Positions 16,850 through 25,311 of a stretch of DNA of 37,453 nucleotides are shown in pieces. A program made the translations under genes and the position numbers. The stretch lies in assembly GCA_017302435.1 (NCBI GenBank), contig JAFLDL010000044.1, positions 1 to 37,453 of the forward strand, read 5' to 3'. A model generated the notes under the pieces. That model made no database searches and was not told where the DNA came from. It saw only the letters and a program-made list of their open reading frames with translations. Every line of letters begins with the position of its first letter. The first letter of the stretch is position 1. This DNA is from Candidatus Accumulibacter necessarius. GTDB lineage: Bacteria; Pseudomonadota; Gammaproteobacteria; Burkholderiales; Rhodocyclaceae.

Positions 16850-17769
16850 TGCTGCCGAAGCGGGTCAAGCTGGTCGAAGTCGGGCCGCGCGATGGCCTCC
16901 AGAACGAACCGCAGATCGTTCCAGCAGCGATCAAGGTCGAACTGATTGAACGGCTTGCCGCTGCCGGCTTGTCGGCGATCGAGGTGACTTCCTTCGTCGC
17001 CCCGAAGTGGGTGCCGCAGATGGCCGACAATGCCGAGGTGCTGCGAGCGGTGCTGGCGGGCCCGCCGCGCCGGCCGGCGGTGTCCTACCCGGTGCTGACC
17101 CCCAACCTCAAGGGCTTCGATGCGGCCATCGAAGCCGGTGCGCAGGAAGTCGCCATTTTTGCTGCGGCCTCGGAAGCCTTTTCGCAGAAGAACATCAACT
17201 GCAGCATCGCGGAGAGTCTGAAGCGCTTCGCTGCCGTGGCCGATACGGCCAGCGCCCTGGAGATCAAGGTACGCGGCTACGTCTCGTGCGTCGTCGCCTG
17301 CCCCTACGAAGGAGCCGTTGATCCGGCCAGAACAGCCTGGGTTGCGCAGCGACTGCTCGAAATGGGTTGCTACGAGATCTCTCTCGGCGATACCATCGGC
17401 GCCGGTACCCCGGCCTCGATCCAGCGGATGATCGAGGCCTGCGCGGCGGTCGTACCGATCGGGCAGCTCGCCGGGCATTACCATGACACTTACGGGATGG
17501 CGATCGCCAATATCTACGCCTCACTCGAACTCGGCATGGCAGTATTTGACAGCTCGGTCGCCGGACTTGGCGGCTGTCCTTATGCCGCCGGAGCCTCCGG
17601 CAACGTGGCCACCGAAGACGTGCTCTTTCTGCTGCAGGGCCTGGCGATCGAATGCGGGATCGAGATGGACAAGCTGCTTGCCGCTGGCTGGTTCATCTCA
17701 CGTCATCTGGGCCGGGAGCCGGCTTCGAAAGTGGCACGGGCGCTGCTGTCCGGGCAAGGTGCCCGCTGA
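16846..17769 (+). CDS. liuE: Hydroxymethylglutaryl-CoA lyase
   Basis: This is the last enzyme of the route, splitting HMG-CoA into acetoacetate and acetyl-CoA. The 307-residue TIM-barrel protein opens with [18 protein letters not shown], which includes the metal-binding Asp. It has [30 protein letters not shown] and [14 protein letters not shown] with metal-binding His residues. The signature [18 protein letters not shown] holds the active-site Cys. All catalytic motifs are intact. Two adjacent ATGs at 16846 and 16849 are possible. The product acetoacetate can enter poly-hydroxyalkanoate metabolism in bacteria of this type, although no such gene lies in this window. Confidence 0.96.
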   Translation: MMLPKRVKLVEVGPRDGLQNEPQIVPAAIKVELIERLAAAGLSAIEVTSFVAPKWVPQMADNAEVLRAVLAGPPRRPAVSYPVLTPNLKGFDAAIEAGAQEVAIFAAASEAFSQKNINCSIAESLKRFAAVADTASALEIKVRGYVSCVVACPYEGAVDPARTAWVAQRLLEMGCYEISLGDTIGAGTPASIQRMIEACAAVVPIGQLAGHYHDTYGMAIANIYASLELGMAVFDSSVAGLGGCPYAAGASGNVATEDVLFLLQGLAIECGIEMDKLLAAGWFISRHLGREPASKVARALLSGQGAR

Positions 17770-17794
17770 TAATGGTTGATCTGGAGTATCTGTC

Positions 17795-18019
17795 GTGACG
17801 CAAGAGGTGGCCTCGCCGTGCATCAATGTCTGCCGGATGGATGCCGGCACCGGCCTGTGTCTGGGTTGCTTCCGGACGATCGAAGAGATTGCCGTCTGGA
17901 GCCGCACTTCAAATGACCAGCGTCTGAAGGTTCTGCTGGCCGTTGAGCGTCGCCGGGCCGAGCACGATCCGCTCGGCTGCTCATCTGGCGGCGAATTCTC
18001 TGGCGACTGCGAGCGCTGA
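17795..18019 (+). CDS. DUF1289 domain-containing small protein
   Basis: The protein has 74 residues. [29 protein letters not shown] gives the four-Cys pattern C-x3-C-x8-C-x2-C, followed by a Trp, that defines DUF1289. The fold probably binds a metal or an iron-sulfur cluster; no biochemical role is established for the family. It starts at GTG 17795, 25 bases after liuE, and is followed 2 bases later by a second Cys-rich mini-protein. It is probably co-transcribed with the MBL-fold gene downstream. Confidence 0.85.
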   Translation: MTQEVASPCINVCRMDAGTGLCLGCFRTIEEIAVWSRTSNDQRLKVLLAVERRRAEHDPLGCSSGGEFSGDCER

Positions 18020-18021
18020 CC

Positions 18022-18213
18022 GTGAGCGCGCCTGAGGAAGAGTACCTTTGCGTCGGCATCTGCATGCCCGACCCGGATTCCGGTTATTGCCTCGGCTGTG
18101 GTCGCCCGCCACTACCGGTGTCGCCGGTCACGCAGGGAATCGTCGTTGAAGAGCTGCGCCCGATGCGGATCTTCGGGGAGTTGCCTGACACCGACCCGCC
18201 AGGAAAAGTCTGA
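18022..18213 (+). CDS. Second Cys-rich mini-protein, DUF1289-like
   Basis: The 63-residue protein has YLCVGICMPDPDSGYCLGCGRP, which repeats the Cys layout of the neighbour (C-x3-C-x8-C-x2-C). The half after the motif, VVEELRPMRIFGELPDTDPP, is unlike the neighbour's helical tail. This makes it a divergent tandem paralogue or a short fused variant of the DUF1289 fold. GTG 18022 is the only start close to the motif. Its TGA overlaps the ATG of the MBL-fold gene by one base, so the three are tightly coupled. Confidence 0.75.
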   Translation: MSAPEEEYLCVGICMPDPDSGYCLGCGRPPLPVSPVTQGIVVEELRPMRIFGELPDTDPPGKV

Positions 18214-19127
18214 TGCTTCCCGACAGCCTGCTGGTTCTTGAACGGGGCTGGCTATCGTCGAACAATATCGTCTTCCTCGAAGGCGAACAGGCAGTGCTGA
18301 TCGACAGCGGCTACGTCACCCACGCCGCCCAGACGGTCGCCCTGCTCCAACATGCGCTGTCCGGCCGTCGTCTGACCCGGCTGCTCAACACCCACTCACA
18401 TTCCGACCATATCGGCGGCAACGCGGCGATCAGCGAGGCCTTTGGCTGTCAGGTCATTGTTCCTCAGGGCATCGACGCAACCATTGCCGAATGGGACGAA
18501 GAAGCCTTGCTGCTCTCGCCGCTCGGCCAGTCGGCGACCCGCTTTCGTCATGATGCAACGATCGCCGCCGGCGACGAACTCGAGCTCGGCGGCCTAAACT
18601 GGCGTACGTTCGCAGTGCCCGGCCACGACATGGACGCACTCGCCTTCCACAACCCCGAGCGACGCCTGCTGATTTCCGGCGACGCCCTCTGGCGCAATGG
18701 TTTCGGCGTCATTTTTTCGGAACTCCTTGGCCACCCCGAAGATGCCGGCGGCCTCAGGGCAGCGCGCGAAACGCTCGATCTGCTGGCTCGCCTGCCGATT
18801 GACGTGGTGATCCCGGGCCACGGCGCGCCCTTCGTCGAGGTCGAAGATGCCTTCGCGCGCGCCTATCAGCGCCTTGCCAACTTCGAGCAGGATGTCGAAT
18901 TGCTGGCCCGCCATGCGCTGAAGGTCATTCTCGTTTTTGCCCTCCTCGAAAGGAGACAATTGCCTCGCGCCGACCTGCCAGCGTTCCTTGCCAAACTCAG
19001 CTTCTGCCAGAGCGTCAATGCGCGCTACCTCAACCACAGCAACGAGGAACTCGCGCAGTGGCTGGCGAGAGACCTGATCCGGGTCGGCGCCCTGAAAGAG
19101 GTCGATGGCGTACTGCTTGCCGTATAG
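18213..19127 (+). CDS. MBL-fold metallo-hydrolase
   Basis: The 304-residue protein has the metallo-beta-lactamase motif NTHSHSDHIGGN (H61, H63, D65, H66), a VPGHDMDAL histidine, the bridging Asp in LLISGDALW, and VVIPGHGAPF. All metal ligands are present. The C-terminal 80 residues form a helical tail (AYQRLANFEQDVELL, with FCQSVNARYLNHSNEELAQW further on). The substrate is unknown; thioester, lactone or glyoxalase-II-like activity is possible. It differs in length and tail from the other MBL enzyme at 3363 and is not a recent copy. The start overlaps the stop of the Cys-rich mini-protein, and the adenylate cyclase gene begins 21 bases after its end. Confidence 0.87.
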   Translation: MLPDSLLVLERGWLSSNNIVFLEGEQAVLIDSGYVTHAAQTVALLQHALSGRRLTRLLNTHSHSDHIGGNAAISEAFGCQVIVPQGIDATIAEWDEEALLLSPLGQSATRFRHDATIAAGDELELGGLNWRTFAVPGHDMDALAFHNPERRLLISGDALWRNGFGVIFSELLGHPEDAGGLRAARETLDLLARLPIDVVIPGHGAPFVEVEDAFARAYQRLANFEQDVELLARHALKVILVFALLERRQLPRADLPAFLAKLSFCQSVNARYLNHSNEELAQWLARDLIRVGALKEVDGVLLAV

Positions 19128-19148
19128 CCGGAAAATGGAGAGGGGCGA

Positions 19149-20381
19149 GTGACCGAGAGCACGAATGCGGACGATGTCGTCTACAGCGATATCGAATTTC
19201 GCCGCTACCGCCGCCACCGGGCCGAGCGCCTGTTACGCAGCGGGGTCGGCTTTCTGCTTGCCTATGCCCTCGCGTGGAGCACCGTTGCCCTCCTGCGCGG
19301 CGACTGGCCGACGCTGATATTGCAGGGAGTCTCGATCGGCGGCATGGCCTGGGTGTGCTTCTGCCTCTCCCGCGGCCGGCTCGGGCTTGCCGGTCACTCG
19401 TATTTCTGCCTGGTGATCCCGGTTGTGGTCGGCCTGGTCGTACTGGAGGGCGTCTCGGGCCCATTCAGCAGTATGAGCCACTACCACCTGCTGCCGCTCA
19501 CCGTCGGCGCATACCTGCTGTTTTTCGAGCACAGTGCCCGCGGGCGGCGGGCGTATGTGGGGATCTGCCTGGCAGTCTTCGTGACCGTCGAACTTGGCTT
19601 GGTCACACTGCCGCCCTATGGTCTTCCCTACGACCTGGCCGGGCAGCGCAACGGGCGCTGGCTCCTTTTCTTCGCCAACTTTGCTTCCCTGATGCTCGTG
19701 GCCCGGCGCTTCGTAGCTGATTTCGCGGAAGCCGAGAAACAGCTCGCCGCGGCCAACGTCCGTCTGGAACAACTCCTGGAGAACATGTTGCCACCGACCG
19801 TCTGCCAGCGCCTGAGACGTGAAGGACACACCTTCGCCGATGCCTTCGGCGCCTGTAGCGTGCTTTTTGCCGATATCGTTGGCTATACCTCCCTGTCGGA
19901 GTCGGTACCCAATGTGGTCAACCTGCTGGACGCGATTTTCTCGCGTTTCGACGATCTCACCGGGCAAAGTGGTCTGGAAAAGATCAAAACCATTGGTGAT
20001 GCCTACATGGTTGCAGCCGGCATTCCGGAGCCTCGCCCAGACCACGCGGCGGCAGCGGCCGAACTGGCACTCCGGATGCAAACGGCGATAAACGACTTTT
20101 CGGGACTGGACATTCGTATCGGCATCAGCTCGGGCGCCGTCGTCGCGGGCGTAATTGGCAAGAAGCGCTATATCTACGACCTGTGGGGTGACACCGTCAA
20201 TACCGCGGCGCGTATGGAATCACAGGGGCTGTCCGGCCAGATTCAGATCAGCGAGGCCACGCGAGCGCTGTTGCCGCCAGAATTCGTTTGCGAGGATCGT
20301 GGCGAGATCCAGATCAAGGGCAAGGGGCCGATGCGGGTGTTTCTGCTCAAGGGGCGCGCAGTCGGCAGCGGACAGGCCTGA
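19149..20381 (+). CDS. Membrane-anchored class III adenylate cyclase
   Basis: The 410-residue protein has about six membrane segments (roughly residues 28-180), a coiled-coil linker (AEAEKQLAAANVRLEQLLEN) and a C-terminal cyclase domain. The two metal Asps are visible: D242 in FADIVGYTSL and D284 in KTIGDAYMV. The adenine-selective pair is also there, K280 in EKIKTIGD and D344 in YDLWGDTVNTAARM, so the product should be cAMP rather than cGMP. The transition-state Asn (WGDTVN) and the Arg of TAARME are present. The start is GTG 19149 behind GGAGAGGGG. The N terminus is a plain membrane domain without a CHASE or sensor signature, so the signal is unknown. It follows the MBL gene closely and is likely co-transcribed with it. 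Confidence 0.9.
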   Translation: MTESTNADDVVYSDIEFRRYRRHRAERLLRSGVGFLLAYALAWSTVALLRGDWPTLILQGVSIGGMAWVCFCLSRGRLGLAGHSYFCLVIPVVVGLVVLEGVSGPFSSMSHYHLLPLTVGAYLLFFEHSARGRRAYVGICLAVFVTVELGLVTLPPYGLPYDLAGQRNGRWLLFFANFASLMLVARRFVADFAEAEKQLAAANVRLEQLLENMLPPTVCQRLRREGHTFADAFGACSVLFADIVGYTSLSESVPNVVNLLDAIFSRFDDLTGQSGLEKIKTIGDAYMVAAGIPEPRPDHAAAAAELALRMQTAINDFSGLDIRIGISSGAVVAGVIGKKRYIYDLWGDTVNTAARMESQGLSGQIQISEATRALLPPEFVCEDRGEIQIKGKGPMRVFLLKGRAVGSGQA

Positions 20382-20430
20382 CCATTGGCAAAGCCGCCTC
20401 CTTTTCTATACAGCAGTTTTTTTTTCCCGT

Positions 20431-20436
20431 AGAATC
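20431..20436 (+). promoter_or_regulatory. Possible -10 box upstream of argD
   Basis: TAGAAT follows a run of nine T residues in the only AT-rich part of the 187-base gap between the cyclase gene and argD. No good -35 hexamer is found 17 bases upstream. Location supports a promoter for the arg operon, but the box itself is weak. Confidence 0.3.
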
Positions 20437-20517
20437 TTTGCCTTGTCATCCGCCACGCCAGAGCTTCTGAAGGCTGTCGGGGCGTACTGATCGGGTCCGA
20501 GTGCGTGTATCGTTATG

Positions 20518-20540
20518 CGGCGGCGCAAGCCGCCGTTTCA
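20518..20540 (+). terminator. GNRA-capped hairpin in the argD leader (possible attenuator)
   Basis: CGGCGGC (20518-20524) and GCCGCCG (20529-20535) form a 7-base-pair stem on a GCAA tetraloop, followed by TTTCAGTTTC. The stem is as strong as a terminator, but the T-run is short, and it lies 33 bases before argD. It may be an attenuator or a protective 5' structure. Confidence 0.4.
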
Positions 20541-20568
20541 GTTTCAAAGCCTCCGCAATAGGTGGTCC

Positions 20569-21744
20569 ATGTCTCACCTGATGAATACCTATGCCCGCTT
20601 GCCGGTCGCCTTCAGCCATGGCGATGGCAGTTGGGTGACCGATACCGACGGCAAGGTCTATCTCGATGCCCTGTCGGGGATTGCCGTCTCCACTCTCGGA
20701 CACAACCACCCGCAGCTGGTTGCGGCCATCGCGGCGCAGGCCGGTCGCCTGCTGCATTCATCGAACCTCTACCGGATTCCGCAGCAGGAACAACTGGCTG
20801 ACAAGCTGGCGGCGCTGTCAGGAATGGACGAGGTCTTCTTCTGCAACTCCGGCTGTGAAGCCAACGAAGCAGCGATCAAGCTGGCACGCCTTTTTGGCCA
20901 CCAACAGGGAGTTGACATCCCGGCGACGATCGTCATGGAGAAGGCTTTCCACGGCCGTACCATGGCGACGCTTTCGGCGACCGGCAATCGCAAGGCACAG
21001 GCCGGTTTCGAGCCGCTGGTATCGGGCTTTTTGCGCGTTCCCTACAACGATCTCAATGCGATCAGGGCGATTGCCAGGTACAACAAGAACATCGTCGCGG
21101 TCATGCTGGAGATCGTCCAGGGCGAGGGCGGCATCAACACCGCCGAGGTCGATTTTCAAAGGGGTCTGAGGGCGCTGTGCGACGATCGGGGCTGGCTGTT
21201 GATCTGCGACGAGGTACAGTGCGGCATGGGCCGGACGGGCAGTTGGTTTGCCTTCCAGCACGCCGGCATTCGCCCGGACGTGGTGACACTGGCCAAGGGG
21301 CTTGGCGGCGGCGTGCCGATCGGCGCCTGTCTGACAGCGGGGCAGGCGAAGGGGCTGTTCAAGCCCGGCAATCACGGTTCGACCTTCGGTGGCAATCAAC
21401 TTGCAACGACGGCGGCCCTGACGACCATTACCGTCATCGAGCAGGATGGCCTGATCGACCGTGCTGTAGTCGTGGGGCGGCTGATCCGTGAGGGTCTGGC
21501 GCAGGGACTGGCAGGCTGCCGGGGCATTGTCGACATCCGCGGTCAGGGCCTGATGATCGGCATTGAGCTTGATCGGCCGTGCGCCGAACTGGTGACGCGC
21601 GGCCTTGACGTCGGTCTGCTGATCAATGTCACCGCCGACAAGGTCGTGCGGCTGCTGCCACCGCTGACCTTCAGCACCGACGAAGCCAACGAGCTGGTGT
21701 CGCGCCTGACGAAACTGATTCTTGATTTCCTCGCCGCTGCTTAG
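20569..21744 (+). CDS. argD: Acetylornithine/succinyldiaminopimelate aminotransferase family (ArgD)
   Basis: This PLP enzyme converts N-acetylglutamate semialdehyde to N-acetylornithine in arginine synthesis. The 391-residue protein begins NTYARLPVAFSHGDGSWVTD, has NSGCEANEAAIKLARLFG and ICDEVQCGMGRTGSWFA, with the PLP-Asp in DEVQ. LAKGLGGGVPIGA carries the Schiff-base Lys (K243). HGSTFGGNQLATTAAL completes the fold. ATG 20569 follows AGGTGG; ATG 20581 is an alternative that would begin the protein at MNTYARL. It leads a compact operon with argF 9 bases after its stop, which supports ArgD rather than another class-III aminotransferase. Confidence 0.93.
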   Translation: MSHLMNTYARLPVAFSHGDGSWVTDTDGKVYLDALSGIAVSTLGHNHPQLVAAIAAQAGRLLHSSNLYRIPQQEQLADKLAALSGMDEVFFCNSGCEANEAAIKLARLFGHQQGVDIPATIVMEKAFHGRTMATLSATGNRKAQAGFEPLVSGFLRVPYNDLNAIRAIARYNKNIVAVMLEIVQGEGGINTAEVDFQRGLRALCDDRGWLLICDEVQCGMGRTGSWFAFQHAGIRPDVVTLAKGLGGGVPIGACLTAGQAKGLFKPGNHGSTFGGNQLATTAALTTITVIEQDGLIDRAVVVGRLIREGLAQGLAGCRGIVDIRGQGLMIGIELDRPCAELVTRGLDVGLLINVTADKVVRLLPPLTFSTDEANELVSRLTKLILDFLAAA

Positions 21745-21753
21745 AGATCCCCC

Positions 21754-22731
21754 ATGGACAGCGTAAAACACTTTCTGCAGTTCAAGGACTTCTCGCGTGC
21801 GGAGTTCGACCACCTCTTCGCACGCTCGCGCTGGATCAAGACGCAGTTCAAGGCCTACCGCAAATACTGGCCACTGTGCGATCGCACGCTGGTGATGATT
21901 TTCGAGAAGGCCAGCACGCGTACCCGCCTCTCTTTCGAGGCCGGCATGCAGCAACTTGGCGGCTCGGCGATCTACCTCAACAGTCGCGACTCACAGTTGC
22001 AGCGCGGCGAGTCGGTCGAGGATGCGGCGCAGGTGATCTCGCGCATGAGCGACGTGGTGATGATCAGAACCTTCGAGCAGGCGATCATCGAGCGCTTTGC
22101 GGCCCATTCGCGCGTGCCGGTCATCAATGGCCTGACCAACGAGTACCACCCCTGCCAAATCGTGGCTGACATTTTCACCTTCATCGAGCATCGCGGCCCG
22201 ATTCAGGGAAAGACGGTCGCCTGGATCGGCGATTCGAACAATGTCTGCAACACCTGGCTGCAGGCCGCCGAGGTGCTCGATTTCAAGATTCAGGTGTCGA
22301 CGCCGCCGGGCTATGAAGTGGAAGCCGGACGCGCCGGACTGCATGGGACGGGCCACTTCGAACAGTTTTCGGACCCAATGGATGCTGCCCGCGAAGCCGA
22401 TCTGGTGACGACCGACGTGTGGACCTCGATGGGTTTCGAGGCCGAAAATGAAGAGCGGAGGCGCGATTTTGCGGACTGGCAGGTCGACAGCGAGATGATG
22501 CGAATCGCCCGTCCAGAGGCACTCTTCATGCACTGCCTGCCAGTCCATCGCGGCGAGGAAGTCTCGGCAGCGGTCATCGATGGCCCGCAAAGTGTGATCT
22601 GGGACGAGGCCGAAAACCGCATGCACACGCAGAAGGCGCTGCTCGAGTACCTGCTGCTGGGCTGCGTCGAGGTGTCGGGGCCGCCTTCCCAGTCTGGCTC
22701 CAAGTCAAATTCGAGCAAGGAAATGCCATGA
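21754..22731 (+). CDS. argF: Ornithine carbamoyltransferase
   Basis: This enzyme makes citrulline from ornithine and carbamoyl phosphate. The 325-residue protein has the carbamoyl-phosphate motif [15 protein letters not shown], the HPCQ motif in [15 protein letters not shown], and the Asp/Ser-Met-Gly ornithine loop ([14 protein letters not shown]). The catalytic HCLPVHRG lies near residue 268. The last ~20 residues, a Ser/Gly/Pro-rich tail ([19 protein letters not shown]), extend beyond the usual end and look unstructured. The stop codon overlaps the argG start by 4 bases (ATGA). Confidence 0.96.
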   Translation: MDSVKHFLQFKDFSRAEFDHLFARSRWIKTQFKAYRKYWPLCDRTLVMIFEKASTRTRLSFEAGMQQLGGSAIYLNSRDSQLQRGESVEDAAQVISRMSDVVMIRTFEQAIIERFAAHSRVPVINGLTNEYHPCQIVADIFTFIEHRGPIQGKTVAWIGDSNNVCNTWLQAAEVLDFKIQVSTPPGYEVEAGRAGLHGTGHFEQFSDPMDAAREADLVTTDVWTSMGFEAENEERRRDFADWQVDSEMMRIARPEALFMHCLPVHRGEEVSAAVIDGPQSVIWDEAENRMHTQKALLEYLLLGCVEVSGPPSQSGSKSNSSKEMP

Positions 22732-23957
22732 GTGACATCAAGAAAGCTGTTCTTGCCTATTCAGGCGGTCTCGACACCTCAGTGATCCTGAAGTGGCTGC
22801 AGGATACCTATGGGTGCGAGGTGGTAACCTTCACCGCTGACCTTGGCCAAGGCGACGAACTTGAGGCGGCACGTCCGAAAGCGCTCAAGCTCGGCATTAC
22901 CCCCGATAACATCTACATTGAGGATCTGCGCGAGGAATTCGTGCGCGACTTCGTGTTCCCAATGTTCCGGGCCAACACGCTTTACGAGGGCGAGTATCTG
23001 CTCGGCACCTCGATTGCCAGACCGCTGATCGCCAAACGAATGATCGAGATTGCCAACCTGACCGGTGCTGATGCTGTTGCGCACGGTGCGACTGGCAAGG
23101 GCAACGACCAAGTCCGCTTCGAACTCGGCGCCTACGCGCTGCGGCCGGATATCCGGATCATTGCCCCCTGGCGCGAGTGGGACCTGCTATCGCGCGAGAA
23201 GCTGCTGGCTTATGCCGAGCGACACGACATCCCGGTCGAAATGAAGCACCGGCAAGGTGGCTCACCCTATTCGATGGACGCCAACCTGCTGCACATCAGC
23301 TACGAAGGTCGTCACCTCGAAGACCCCGCCGCCGAGGCCGAGGAATCGATGTGGCGCTGGACGGTTTCGCCAGAGGCGGCACCCGATGCCGCCGAGTATG
23401 TCGACATGCAATTCGAGCGTGGCGACCTGGTGGCGATCAATGGCCAGCGCATGCCGGCAGATGAGTTGCTGGCGCTGCTCAACCAGTTGGGCGGAAAGCA
23501 CGGCATCGGTCGCATCGACTTGGTCGAGAACCGCTACGTGGGCATGAAGTCGCGCGGCTGCTACGAGACGCCCGGCGGCACCATTCTGCTGCCCGCCCAC
23601 CGGGCGATCGAATCGATCACTCTCGATCGCGAGGTCGCCCATCTCAAGGACGACCTGATGCCGCGTTACGCCAGCCTGATCTACAACGGCTACTGGTGGA
23701 GCCCGGAGCGTCGTGCGCTGCAGACACTGATCGACCACACCCAGCAGTCGGTCAACGGCTGGGTGCGAGTCAAGCTCTACAAAGGAAATGTGATTGTCGT
23801 CGGCCGTGATTCAAAGACCGATTCACTGTTCGACTCGACAATCGCCACCTTTGAAGACGATGCCGGAGCCTATGACCACAAGGATGCCGCCGGCTTCATC
23901 AAGCTCAACGCGCTACGCATGCGGATTGCGGCGAATCTTGCCAGCCGCAAGAGCTGA
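22728..23957 (+). CDS. argG: Argininosuccinate synthase
   Basis: ArgG joins citrulline and aspartate using ATP. The 409-residue protein opens with the N-type ATP pyrophosphatase P-loop, [37 protein letters not shown] binds citrulline and aspartate, and [18 protein letters not shown] follows. [16 protein letters not shown] and [16 protein letters not shown] mark the C-terminal oligomerisation half. It is the third gene of the argD-F-G run. The missing lyase argH and the early arg genes are not in this window. A DUF2788 gene follows 18 bases on. Confidence 0.97.
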   Translation: MSDIKKAVLAYSGGLDTSVILKWLQDTYGCEVVTFTADLGQGDELEAARPKALKLGITPDNIYIEDLREEFVRDFVFPMFRANTLYEGEYLLGTSIARPLIAKRMIEIANLTGADAVAHGATGKGNDQVRFELGAYALRPDIRIIAPWREWDLLSREKLLAYAERHDIPVEMKHRQGGSPYSMDANLLHISYEGRHLEDPAAEAEESMWRWTVSPEAAPDAAEYVDMQFERGDLVAINGQRMPADELLALLNQLGGKHGIGRIDLVENRYVGMKSRGCYETPGGTILLPAHRAIESITLDREVAHLKDDLMPRYASLIYNGYWWSPERRALQTLIDHTQQSVNGWVRVKLYKGNVIVVGRDSKTDSLFDSTIATFEDDAGAYDHKDAAGFIKLNALRMRIAANLASRKS

Positions 23958-23975
23958 GAGAGAAATGGGCCGTCA

Positions 23976-24185
23976 ATGTTCGGGCTGACGGAAGAGCAGA
24001 TTTCGGAATTTGGCATGACCTTCGGGATCGGTGCCTTCATGCTGTTCATGCTGTTCATCATCGGTGAAATTGCCTGGAAGTCGAAGGCGGGCAAGACCGG
24101 CACGATCATACTTTTTTTCGTTTTGTCCTTCGGCATGCTCGGCTTCATCGCCAAGACAATCATCGAGAAAATCTGGGGAATGTAA
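23976..24185 (+). CDS. DUF2788 family small membrane protein
   Basis: The 69-residue protein has two hydrophobic segments, [22 protein letters not shown] and [20 protein letters not shown], separated by a basic KSKAGKTG loop. It is a two-helix inner-membrane protein of the DUF2788 type. No function is established for the family. It sits between argG (18 bases) and ppnP (4 bases), so it is probably expressed with the arg operon. Confidence 0.8.
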   Translation: MFGLTEEQISEFGMTFGIGAFMLFMLFIIGEIAWKSKAGKTGTIILFFVLSFGMLGFIAKTIIEKIWGM

Positions 24186-24189
24186 AACC

Positions 24190-24501
24190 ATGTCGCAATT
24201 TGATCAGGTCAGCGTCGTCAAGCAGGCCAATGTATACTTCGATGGCAAGTGTGTCAGCCACACCATAGTGTTCACCGACGGCAGCCGGAAAACGCTTGGC
24301 GTCGTCCTACCGTCAACGCTGACTTTTACCACCGGCGCGCCGGAAGTGATGGAGGGGGTGGGCGGCAGTTGCCGCGTTCGCCTCAAGGGCGAGAGCGATT
24401 GGACGGCCTACGGTACCGGCCAATCCTTTGCGGTGCCCGCCAATTCATCGTTCGAGATTGCCTGCGATGAGGCGTATCACTACGTCTGCCACTTCGGCTA
24501 G
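24190..24501 (+). CDS. ppnP: Pyrimidine/purine nucleoside phosphorylase (PpnP, DUF1255 family)
   Basis: The 103-residue single-domain cupin-like protein begins [20 protein letters not shown], has [20 protein letters not shown] and ends [20 protein letters not shown]. This matches E. coli PpnP (YaiE, about 94 residues), which phosphorolyses nucleosides such as uridine, adenosine and guanosine to free base and ribose 1-phosphate. Family membership is clear, and the activity is taken from the E. coli enzyme. Start ATG 24190 lies 4 bases after the DUF2788 stop. A short hairpin, CGCTGG-CCACG-CCAGCG (24522-24538), lies 20 bases after its stop but has no T-run. Confidence 0.9.
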   Translation: MSQFDQVSVVKQANVYFDGKCVSHTIVFTDGSRKTLGVVLPSTLTFTTGAPEVMEGVGGSCRVRLKGESDWTAYGTGQSFAVPANSSFEIACDEAYHYVCHFG

Positions 24502-24583
24502 ATCGGGTTGATTGTTCCTCGCGCTGGCCACGCCAGCGTGATCAGAGCACTCTTTCCAACTGAACCCTCGACCGGAACGCCAC

Positions 24584-25078
24584 ATGCCTTCATTCGATTT
24601 TTCTTCAGAAGCCGACATGGCTGCATTGCACAACGCGATAGACGTGACCAGACGGGCCATCGACAATCGTTACGACTTCAAGGGTACCAGCGCCAAGGTG
24701 GAATTGAACGAGAAGGACAACCTCATCACTCTCTACGGCGACTCCGATTTCCAGCTCGGACAGATCAAGGATCTCCTCTTTCCTGCGATGGAGAAGAAGG
24801 AGAAGGAAAGTACCAAGCGGCTGGAGGATCAACCGGTGCAGCGCGTCTCGGGCAACAAGGTCAAGCAGGAACTGAAAATCCGGATCGGCATCGAGACCGA
24901 ACTGGCAAAAAAAATCGTCAAGCTGATCAAGGATTCGAAGCTGAAGGTTCAGGCCTCGATCCAGGGTGACGCGGTTCGTGTCAGCGGGGCCAAGCGTGAT
25001 GAGCTACAAACCTGCATCGCGACCGTGACCAAGGCAATTAGCGACTTCCCGATCAAGTACGGCAATTTTCGCGAGTGA
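24584..25078 (+). CDS. yajQ: YajQ family nucleotide/c-di-GMP-binding protein
   Basis: The 164-residue protein spans the whole YajQ family (about 160 residues). It begins MPSFDFSSEADMAALHNAID, has NRYDFKGTSAKVELNEKDN, and ends with ISDFPIKYGNFRE. Two ferredoxin-like domains with conserved QRVSGNKVKQELKIRIG linking region are visible. YajQ-type proteins bind nucleotides, and one Xanthomonas member has been reported to bind c-di-GMP and act on transcription. Whether this one does is unknown. It is 82 bases after ppnP and before an unrelated helicase gene, so it is probably a single-gene unit. Confidence 0.92.
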   Translation: MPSFDFSSEADMAALHNAIDVTRRAIDNRYDFKGTSAKVELNEKDNLITLYGDSDFQLGQIKDLLFPAMEKKEKESTKRLEDQPVQRVSGNKVKQELKIRIGIETELAKKIVKLIKDSKLKVQASIQGDAVRVSGAKRDELQTCIATVTKAISDFPIKYGNFRE

Positions 25079-25311
25079 CCCGAACGATGGCCGAAAGGAT
25101 TGGCGTGGTGCAGCATCCTTGCCGGAATTCGCCGCCGTGTATTGTGCAATTCGACCGTGCGCGCTCCAGGTGCCCCAACCCGCGCTGGCGGAAGGCGGGC
25201 TGGCTATGACTGCTCTGAAGCGAATCCATACCTTGAGAACGTTTCCGATCAGTTCGCCCCGTCGACCCTTGATGTGGCTGCAACCTGCTGCTGGCTGCCG
25301 CCGGGGCATTG

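Noticed and set aside
3363-19127. The two MBL-fold genes as recent duplicates
   Set aside because: Their lengths, C-terminal regions and motif contexts differ, so they belong to separate subfamilies.
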